DNA of 7,517 nt from a bacterium (lineage in GTDB: Bacteria > Desulfobacterota > Binatia > UBA12015), in the NCBI GenBank assembly GCA_029976905.1, contig JAPOLW010000169.1, positions 1 to 7,517 on the forward strand, in the 5' to 3' direction. Positions 1-4,256 of the stretch are shown here, one piece after another. The notes under the pieces were generated by a model. That model had not been told where the DNA came from. It did no database searches and was given only the letters and a program-made list of their open reading frames with translations. The position numbers were made by a program, and so were the translations under genes. Each line of letters begins with the position of its first letter. The first letter of the stretch is position 1.

Positions 1-29
1 AAGGACGGAGCGTCGGCCGCGCAATGGAC

Positions 30-491
30 TCAGGCTGCGGAGGGTGGTTCGTCCGAACCGCCCCGGGTGCCGGGTGCTCCGCAGTGTGCGCGCAGAACCT
101 CGGCGAGGTGGCGACAGACGTCGGTCACGGTCAGGATCCCCGCAAGGTGACCGCCGCGATGCACGACGGCCGAGCCGATATGGCGCTCCGCCATGACCGT
201 CAAGACCTCGTCGAGGGGGGTGTCGTCCGGGATGCAGTACAACTTGCCGTGACAGGCGTCCCGGACCTTGACCTGCTCGCGCTCGACGCCGGGGCGCAAC
301 ACGAGTCGAAGGTCCCGTTCGGAGATCAGCCCCTCGAGTTGCCCGCCGCTGGTGACCGGGAGGTGGCGGATCTCGTGCTCGAGCATCGCCTCCCACGCCT
401 CCTCGGCCGGGGCATCGATGTCGATCGAGTACGGGAAAGGCGTCATCGCCACCCGGACCGTGGGCATTCGTTTGAGATGCGTGAGTGACAT
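30..491 (-). CDS. Tandem CBS-domain protein
   Basis: A 153-residue soluble protein made almost entirely of two CBS domains. The first covers about residues 12-63, opening with VRVAMTPFPYSI and closing with LEGLISERDL. The second covers about 75-134, opening with VKVRDACHGKLYCIPDD and closing with LAGILTVTDV. The beta-alpha-beta-beta-alpha pattern and the G-[IL]-[LI]-[ST]-x-x-D endings are typical of CBS pairs (Bateman modules), which bind adenine nucleotides such as AMP, ATP or NAD and act as energy sensors. No catalytic domain is attached. The rest is a short N-terminus and a Gly/Pro/Ser-rich tail of about 18 residues. I chose the ATG at 491 because homology starts right after it and a GGGG stretch lies upstream; a second ATG eight codons in is possible. 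The frame stays open to 662, but that extension is Pro/Arg/Gly-rich and looks non-coding. Stand-alone CBS pairs often sit beside universal stress proteins, as here. The ligand cannot be told from sequence. Confidence 0.9.
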   Translation of the reverse strand: MSLTHLKRMPTVRVAMTPFPYSIDIDAPAEEAWEAMLEHEIRHLPVTSGGQLEGLISERDLRLVLRPGVEREQVKVRDACHGKLYCIPDDTPLDEVLTVMAERHIGSAVVHRGGHLAGILTVTDVCRHLAEVLRAHCGAPGTRGGSDEPPSAA

Positions 492-713
492 GGTCGCTAC
501 CCCGGATCCCAGAGGTGGCATGACCGGCCCGTGGGCGCAACGCGACCCGCCCGGCGTCTGCGGAGACGGCTCCCCGGCCGCCGGGGACCGGGGCGGTCGA
601 CGTCCACGAGTTTGCGGTCCCCAGGCCCGCTCCGGCGGGAGGTGCGGAGCGCGTGGGTCCAAGGGGGTGCGGCTGGTGCGGAGCGCCGTCTTCGAGGGGG
701 TGGCCCCGGTGTG
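492..713. other. Intergenic gap with several GC-rich hairpins
   Basis: This 222-bp gap separates the CoA-transferase stop from the CBS-protein start, both on the minus strand. I see no convincing gene. It holds several perfect short inverted repeats: CGTCT/AGACG with a 4-nt loop (555-568), TCCCCGG/CCGGGGA with a 3-nt loop (571-587), CCCGC/GCGGG with a 4-nt loop (626-639) and GGGG/CCCC (697-707) just after the CoA-transferase stop. None is followed by a T run on either strand, so they are not classic intrinsic terminators. They may impede transcription or shape the mRNA end. A promoter for the CBS gene is expected here, but none stands out. Confidence 0.5.
571..587 (-). terminator. Perfect 7-bp hairpin, possible transcription-end structure
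   Basis: TCCCCGG and CCGGGGA form a perfect 7-bp stem with a 3-nt loop, 127 bp downstream of the CoA-transferase stop codon. A second hairpin (555-568) follows directly on the minus strand. There is no U tract, so termination is only a guess based on position and stem strength. Confidence 0.25.
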
Positions 714-2009
714 TCAGCCGAACGGGAACTCGCGCAGGAGTGTGTCGCGAAAATCTGGATGGGCAATCGCGACCAGCGCTTCGGCGCGCTGCCGGACCGT
801 GCGACCGAGGAGTTCTGCCGCGCCGAATTCGGTGATCACGACGTCGACCTGATGGCGCGGCGTCGTCACGAGCATCTGCGGGCCGAGCGCTGCGGTGATG
901 CGCGAAACGATCTGGCCCTGGTGTTCGGCGGTCGAGGGAAGACAGACCAGGGAGCGATCCGAGAGGGAATGACCGGTGCCTTCGATGAAATCCTCGTGCC
1001 CGCCGATCCCGGAGAACTGCTGGCCGCCGCGGGTATCGGCGGCGACCTGGCCCGCGAGATCGACGGCGAGCGCGCCGTTGATCGAAATCATGGAACGGTT
1101 GCGTCCGATCGAGCCGGGATCGTTTACGCGATCGACCGGGAGGAACCGGACGTCCTCGCGGCCGTCGAGCCAGGCGTAGAGTTCAGCGGTTCCCGCCGCG
1201 AACGTACAGATCGAGACGCCGTCGTGGATCCCCTTGCGATTGGAGACCTTTCCCGCCTCGTGGAGCTTCATGAGGCCGGTGGTGAACATCTCGGAGTGCA
1301 CGCCGTAGTCGCCACCGTTCCCCTCGGCGAGCTTGCCGACCACGAGACTCGGAACTCCGCCGATGCCGGTCTGCAGCGTACAGCCGTCGTGGACGAAGCG
1401 CGCCACATGCTCGGCGATGGCCGCGTCGGTCTCGCTTGCGGGTGGTTCGGGCAGGAGGAAGGGATCGCGGTCGGTCTCGACGAGGACATCGATGTCCTCG
1501 AGGTGGAGTGAGTGCGGGTACTCGGGCGGGAGACCCAGCGTGCGTGGGAAGCGCGGGCTCACCTCGACGATCAGCAGCCGGTCGGGGTCACGTCCGCAGC
1601 GCTGGAGTTCCTCTACGGTCGCGCCCGCATGAAGGGAGAGGCTCACCCGTCCGTGCGCGTCGGGCATCGCAGCCGCCGTCGCCATGACCCGCGGTCGGAG
1701 GCCCTCCAGAATGACGCCGAAGCGGCGGAAATCACCGGGGACGAATTCGACGTCGGCGCCGCTGGCGAGCAGGAAGCGCTCGGCCGGACCGTAGAAGCCG
1801 GACAGCAGGCGGACACCCGGCCGCGTGAAGAGTTCGAAGAGGTCGGTGAGGAGCGCGGTCGAGACCAGCAGCTCCTCGAAGCGATCCTCGCGGCCGAGGG
1901 CGTGCAGGAAGGCCGCCGGTTGCCCGGGTCCGAGGGGGACGGCGAGCGAGTCGCGCGCGCGGACGAGGTCGGCCGCCTGTTCGGCGGTATAGGGAAGGGG
2001 GGCGCTCAA
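714..2009 (-). CDS. Acetyl-CoA hydrolase/transferase family protein (4-hydroxybutyrate CoA-transferase-like)
   Basis: A 431-residue cytoplasmic enzyme of the acetyl-CoA hydrolase/transferase family, full length for the group. These enzymes move CoA between acyl-CoA and a free carboxylic acid through a glutamyl-CoA thioester. Family landmarks are present in order: GIGGVPSLVV (215-224), the HSEMFTTGLMKL block (238-249) whose Glu240 aligns with the catalytic glutamate, NDPGSIGRN (296-304), INGALAVDLAGQV (310-322), GGQQFSGIGGHEDFIEG (328-344), LPSTA (357-361), VVITEFGAAEL (390-400) and AIAHPDFRDTL (414-424). The closest subgroup by motif is the 4-hydroxybutyrate/butyrate/acetate CoA-transferase type, but substrate preference cannot be read from sequence. 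The start is TTG, backed by GGAGGT at 2018-2023 with 8 bases between it and the TTG; the first in-frame ATG would delete about 108 conserved residues. The gene diverges from the cytochrome c gene. I see no sigma-54 promoter on its side of the shared region. Confidence 0.92.
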   Translation of the reverse strand: MSAPLPYTAEQAADLVRARDSLAVPLGPGQPAAFLHALGREDRFEELLVSTALLTDLFELFTRPGVRLLSGFYGPAERFLLASGADVEFVPGDFRRFGVILEGLRPRVMATAAAMPDAHGRVSLSLHAGATVEELQRCGRDPDRLLIVEVSPRFPRTLGLPPEYPHSLHLEDIDVLVETDRDPFLLPEPPASETDAAIAEHVARFVHDGCTLQTGIGGVPSLVVGKLAEGNGGDYGVHSEMFTTGLMKLHEAGKVSNRKGIHDGVSICTFAAGTAELYAWLDGREDVRFLPVDRVNDPGSIGRNRSMISINGALAVDLAGQVAADTRGGQQFSGIGGHEDFIEGTGHSLSDRSLVCLPSTAEHQGQIVSRITAALGPQMLVTTPRHQVDVVITEFGAAELLGRTVRQRAEALVAIAHPDFRDTLLREFPFG

Positions 2010-2017
2010 GGCGTGTG

Positions 2018-2023
2018 ACCTCC
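2018..2023 (-). promoter_or_regulatory. Strong Shine-Dalgarno fixing a TTG start
   Basis: Read on the minus strand the bases are GGAGGT, followed by 8 bases and then TTG at 2009. This near-perfect ribosome binding site is what decides the unusual start of the CoA-transferase gene. A strong site with a weak start codon may set a moderate expression level. Confidence 0.75.
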
Positions 2024-2128
2024 GGGCTGGGGCGCCGACCGAGGCAGTCTCGAACCACGGCGTGCGGACCGGGCCGGCTCGTGTCGTCGGCGCAACGGGC
2101 GGGTCCAGCGCGTCCCGGCCTCCATCGG

Positions 2129-2145
2129 ATTCCCATCTTCGGGAA
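2129..2145 (+). promoter_or_regulatory. Putative upstream activator site of the cytochrome c gene
   Basis: ATTCCCATCTTCGGGAA is an interrupted inverted repeat (TTCCC-N6-GGGAA). It contains CCCA-N5-GGGAA, the same core found twice upstream of the small-protein operon at 4152-4199. The first C of the CCC is 68 bp from the C of the -12 element, exactly the distance at the other promoter. The centre falls near -75 from the expected transcription start, a normal place for a sigma-54 enhancer site. The bound protein is unknown and not encoded in the window. The site might also serve the divergent CoA-transferase gene. Confidence 0.6.
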
Positions 2146-2149
2146 AAGC

Positions 2150-2161
2150 CGGGGCGCCCCG
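2150..2161. repeat. 12-bp perfect palindrome between activator site and promoter
   Basis: CGGGGCGCCCCG is fully self-complementary. It lies between the putative activator site (ending 2145) and the -24 element (starting 2186). It could be an additional operator for either divergent gene or chance in GC-rich DNA. There is no equivalent at the same offset in the small-protein promoter, so a shared role is unlikely. Confidence 0.3.
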
Positions 2162-2185
2162 CAAGGGCGGGTCGCCGCCATTCCC

Positions 2186-2201
2186 GGGTACGGACTTTGC
2201 T
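2186..2201 (+). promoter_or_regulatory. Sigma-54 (-24/-12) promoter of the cytochrome c gene
   Basis: GGGTACGGACTTTGCT matches the consensus TGGCACGRNNNTTGCW at 11 of 13 defined positions and has the required GG-N10-GC spacing (GG at 2187-2188, GC at 2199-2200). Transcription should start near 2212, giving a leader of about 58 nt before the ATG at 2270. The segment GGACTTTGCT differs at one base from the same segment of the small-protein promoter. An enhancer-like inverted repeat sits upstream at 2129-2145. Confidence 0.68.
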
Positions 2202-2269
2202 TTCTCCAGCGATGGATCAGCAGCATCCGGGTTCCCCGGGAGGGGCCCGTGATGGGGGAGATGAGATCG

Positions 2270-2716
2270 ATGGCGAAAAAAGAGGTTCGGAGCGGCGCGG
2301 CGCGTCTGATGGCGGTCCTCGGCGCGGCAATGCTGCTTTTCTCCGGAGTCGGGGAGACGTGCGCAAGCGAGATCGAAGGGGAGGACGCAGGCCAGCGGCT
2401 GTATCTGACGTACTGCGCGGCGTGTCACGGAACCAGCGGCAAGGGGGACGGGACGCTCGCGGCGCTGCTGGAGCTGAAGCCCACCGACCTTACCGGATTC
2501 TCGACGGCCCATGGAGGGATCTTCCCCTTTCGCAGTGTCTTGCGTGCCATCGACGGTCGGATGACCGTACGCGCGCACGGCGATGCGGCCATGCCCGTCT
2601 GGGGCAAGGTCTTTGCGCCGCAACCCGGAGCCAACATGCGACAGCAACTCGAAGCCTACGGGCGGCTCTTCCTGATTACGTTCTACGTCGAGTCCCTCCA
2701 GCAGGCGGGCGACTGA
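2270..2716 (+). CDS. Exported monohaem c-type cytochrome
   Basis: A 148-residue precursor of a small periplasmic cytochrome c. Residues 1-33 form a Sec signal peptide: a basic start (MAKKEVRSGAAR), the hydrophobic core LMAVLGAAMLLFSG and likely cleavage near CAS-EI. The haem-binding motif CAACH is at 49-53 in the usual setting GQRLYLTYCAACHGTSGKGDG. The distal haem ligand is most likely Met108 in AMPVWG. There is one haem motif and no other domain, so the protein is probably a soluble electron carrier or a small oxidase or dehydrogenase subunit; its partner is not in the window. I chose the ATG at 2270 because GGGGGAG (2254-2260) ends 9 bases upstream and the signal peptide then has normal length. 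ATGs at 2252 and 2261 are in frame and possible. It is the only plus-strand gene here and has its own sigma-54 promoter. Confidence 0.9.
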   Translation: MAKKEVRSGAARLMAVLGAAMLLFSGVGETCASEIEGEDAGQRLYLTYCAACHGTSGKGDGTLAALLELKPTDLTGFSTAHGGIFPFRSVLRAIDGRMTVRAHGDAAMPVWGKVFAPQPGANMRQQLEAYGRLFLITFYVESLQQAGD

Positions 2717-2872
2717 GGCCTCCTGCCTCCAGCAGATCTTCCTCCACCCCGTCCGGGGAAGGGCGGTGGCGGGCGCCTGACGAGGAGCGGTGGCCATGGT
2801 GTCGTCTCTCGCCTCGGGCGGTGTGCCCCGGTGTTCCCGGGCCGCAAAACCGCGGGGCTTCGCTCCGGGATC
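2717..2872. other. Convergent intergenic gap, cytochrome c / USP
   Basis: The two flanking genes end toward each other across 156 bp. Short GC-rich inverted repeats occur, for example CTT/AAG arms around CCCC-GTCC-GGGG near 2739-2762, but none is followed by a T run. I see no reading frame with recognisable content and no clear intrinsic terminator. Confidence 0.4.
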
Positions 2873-3790
2873 CTAATCGGTTTCGGGCGCGTGAACGGTG
2901 AGGACCGGACACGGGGCCGTGGGTAGGGTTCGCTCGGCGACGCTTCCGAGGAGCACCCGCGACAATCCCGAGCGTCCGTGGGTCCCCATCGCGATGATGT
3001 CTGCGTCGTGTACGGCGGCCCTGCGGTCGATTTCGTCGGCCGGTTCGCCGCGGCACTCCTCGACCTCGACCTCGAAGCCGGCCGCGCGCAGCGGCTTCGC
3101 CGCCTCCTCGAGGTGTCGCCGCGCATTCTCGGCCGCGCCGCGCTCGAGGGATTCCATCGGGAAGGTCGCCCAGGGGGAGAAGATCACCGGCACGCGCCAC
3201 ACGTGCAGCAGAATGATCTTCATCTCGCTCGAAACGGGACCCAGCAGATGCAGTGCCGCGTCGACGGCGAGTGCGGCGTCCTCGGAGAAGTCGGTCGGCA
3301 CCAGGAGCTTGCGGATCGGGCGTTCGCGCCCCTGCGGAGCACCGGGTACGGCGAGGACCGGGCACGGAGCCTGACGGATGACGCGGGCGGCGACGCTGCC
3401 GAGAAACGCCCGCTCCAGGCCCGTGAGTCCGCGCGTTCCCAGCACCACCAGGTCGGCGCCGAGTTTTCCCGCGGCATCGACGAGGACCGATGCCGGCGGG
3501 CCGATCTCGAGATGGGCCTCGGTCTTCGTTCCTCCGTGGCGGCAGGTGGCCGCCTCCTCTTCGAGTCGTGTGCGCGCGTATTCCTGCTGCTGCTCGTAGA
3601 TCTCCGGGGGCACGACGACGAACTCGGGTGCGGCAGCCGCTGCGGGAACCGGTGGCTCGAGGGCATGGAAGAGGATCAGCCGGGCGTCATGGGCGCGTGC
3701 GATCTGCCGCGCCCAGTCGATGGCCCGGTTGGCATGCTCGGAGAAGTCCGTGGCCACCAGAAGCGTTTCGATCTTTCGCACGTTGGACAT
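2873..3790 (-). CDS. Tandem universal stress protein (two UspA domains)
   Basis: A 305-residue cytoplasmic protein with two UspA domains. Domain 1 covers about residues 6-149, opening with IETLLVATDFSEHANRAIDWA. Domain 2 covers about 157-300, opening with RPIRKLLVPTDFSEDAALAVDAA. Both keep the ATP-binding signature G-x2-G-x9-G-[ST]: G118, G121, G131-S132 in the first and G269, G272, G282-S283 in the second. ATP binding is therefore likely in both halves. Such tandem proteins serve stress survival, dormancy or energy sensing; mycobacterial Rv2623 is a characterised tandem example. The start at 3790 (MSNVRK) is supported by GAGGAAGG 9 bases upstream. A longer frame to 3889 would overlap the upstream gene and adds no domain. 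The small 76-residue gene ends 34 bp upstream and the two are probably co-transcribed from the sigma-54 promoter at 4097-4112. Confidence 0.92.
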   Translation of the reverse strand: MSNVRKIETLLVATDFSEHANRAIDWARQIARAHDARLILFHALEPPVPAAAAAPEFVVVPPEIYEQQQEYARTRLEEEAATCRHGGTKTEAHLEIGPPASVLVDAAGKLGADLVVLGTRGLTGLERAFLGSVAARVIRQAPCPVLAVPGAPQGRERPIRKLLVPTDFSEDAALAVDAALHLLGPVSSEMKIILLHVWRVPVIFSPWATFPMESLERGAAENARRHLEEAAKPLRAAGFEVEVEECRGEPADEIDRRAAVHDADIIAMGTHGRSGLSRVLLGSVAERTLPTAPCPVLTVHAPETD

Positions 3791-3824
3791 GGTCGGGAAC
3801 CTTCCTCGTCTCGGGGCAAGGCAC

Positions 3825-4055
3825 TCAAAGGGTGGCGTCGACACCCAGCTGGGACGCGATCGCGTGCAGCTTTTCGTGCAGGGACTCATTGTTCAGCGAC
3901 TGGATGTCGCTCGCGGCGGCGACCATTTCGCTGAGCGCTTCGAGCCACTCGCGCGCCTCTCCCTGGAGATCGGTGCGCGCACGCAACTCGGCGATCTGGG
4001 CACCGGCGACTTCGAGCCGCTCGGCGGCCGTTTCGAGCTGTTTGGCGAGTGACAT
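3825..4055 (-). CDS. Small helical protein of unknown function, first gene of the USP operon
   Basis: A 76-residue protein I do not recognise. It has no signal peptide, membrane segment, cysteine or metal-binding motif. It is rich in Ala, Glu and Leu with one Trp (residue 37), and looks almost wholly alpha-helical; residues 3-27 (LAKQLETAAERLEVAGAQ and onward) have the hydrophobic spacing of an amphipathic helix or short coiled coil. A break near 28-34 (TDLQGEA) suggests two to three helices. It is accepted as real because it starts with ATG behind a good AAGGAAGGA site 8 bases away, fits the gap between the kinase and the USP gene, and lies about 31 nt downstream of a near-perfect sigma-54 promoter. 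The USP gene follows after 34 bp. A partner or adaptor role for the USP, or a small scaffold or chaperone-like role, is possible, but no function can be assigned from sequence. Confidence 0.78.
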   Translation of the reverse strand: MSLAKQLETAAERLEVAGAQIAELRARTDLQGEAREWLEALSEMVAAASDIQSLNNESLHEKLHAIASQLGVDATL

Positions 4056-4096
4056 GGCAGTCGTCCTTCCTTGGCGAGCGTGTCCCTTCCCTGGAC

Positions 4097-4112
4097 AGCA
4101 ACGTCCATGCCA
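4097..4112 (-). promoter_or_regulatory. Near-consensus sigma-54 promoter of the small-protein/USP operon
   Basis: Read on the minus strand the bases are TGGCATGGACGTTGCT. They match TGGCACGRNNNTTGCW at 12 of 13 defined positions with the invariant GG-N10-GC spacing; the -12 C is at 4098. Transcription should begin near 4086, leaving a leader of about 31 nt that carries the AAGGAAGGA ribosome site. Sigma-54 promoters need an ATP-driven activator bound upstream, and two matching inverted repeats lie at the right distance. Confidence 0.8.
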
Positions 4113-4151
4113 CGGGCAGGTGCGCCGGGACGCCGCCCGGATCCGTCGGCC

Positions 4152-4168
4152 TTTCCCGATTCTGGGAC
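4152..4168 (-). promoter_or_regulatory. Putative proximal upstream activator site of the USP operon
   Basis: Read on the minus strand this is GTCCCAGAATCGGGAAA. The core CCCA-N5-GGGAA is shared with the cytochrome c site at 2129-2145, and the similarity continues as TCGGGAAARGCC in both. The distance from the CCC to the -12 C is 68 bp in both promoters and the orientation is the same. The core is nested inside a 7-bp inverted repeat, GTCGGCC (4145-4151) and GGCCGAC (4169-4175), so the RNA could also fold as a hairpin. Its expected position is near -75. Confidence 0.6.
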
Positions 4169-4182
4169 GGCCGACCGCCTGA

Positions 4183-4199
4183 ATTCCCAGATCTGGGGA
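4183..4199 (-). promoter_or_regulatory. Putative distal upstream activator site of the USP operon
   Basis: Read on the minus strand this is TCCCCAGATCTGGGAAT, with the same CCCA-N5-GGGAA core as the other two sites. Its centre is 31 bp from the proximal site, close to three helical turns, and falls near -106. Paired sites on one helix face are common for enhancer-binding proteins that assemble as dimers into larger rings. Confidence 0.55.
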
Positions 4200-4207
4200 T
4201 GGCGTCG

Positions 4208-4249
4208 GCCCTCCCCGGGAAGGGCACCTTGACCGGCCGCCGTGCGGTC
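4208..4249 (-). terminator. Two small hairpins after the histidine kinase stop
   Basis: Downstream of the kinase stop codon, GACCG/CGGTC (4231-4249, 9-nt loop) and GCCCT/AGGGC (4208-4225, 8-nt loop) can form two adjacent stems. Neither is followed by a U run on the minus strand. They may weakly end kinase transcription before the sigma-54 control region. Confidence 0.25.
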
Positions 4250-4256
4250 GGGGAGC

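Noticed and set aside
614..627. A GC-N10-CC element that could be a minus-strand sigma-54 promoter for the CBS gene
   Set aside because: Only the GG-N10-GC skeleton fits; the -12 box reads CCGC rather than TTGC and the -24 box lacks the CAC. Such skeletons are expected by chance in GC-rich DNA, and no CCCA-N5-GGGAA site accompanies it.
492..662. N-terminal extension of the CBS protein to 662
   Set aside because: The extra 57 residues are Pro/Arg/Gly-rich and overlap hairpin DNA, and the domain begins just after the ATG at 491.
531..1511. A 326-residue open frame on the plus strand
   Set aside because: It is antisense to the CoA-transferase and the intergenic gap, with no motif or good ribosome site.
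2092..2107. GCAA followed by a GC-rich stretch as a sigma-54 promoter for the CoA-transferase
   Set aside because: The spacing from GC to the next CC is 11 rather than 10 bases, and sigma-54 promoters tolerate spacing changes poorly.
2181..2188. TTCCCGGG overlapping the -24 element as a further activator half-site
   Set aside because: It lacks the CCCA-N5-GGGAA layout, has no counterpart at the other promoter, and CCCGGG words are frequent here.
2006..2797. A 263-residue open frame on the minus strand across the divergent region and the cytochrome gene
   Set aside because: It is antisense to a gene with a signal peptide and CAACH motif and covers the sigma-54 promoter; its Arg/Pro-rich translation looks non-coding.
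3791..3889. N-terminal extension of the USP to 3889
   Set aside because: It would overlap the 3' end of the small gene, adds no domain sequence, and the ATG at 3790 has a good ribosome site.
2978..3934. A 318-residue open frame on the plus strand
   Set aside because: It is antisense to the tandem USP gene, both of whose domains are intact.
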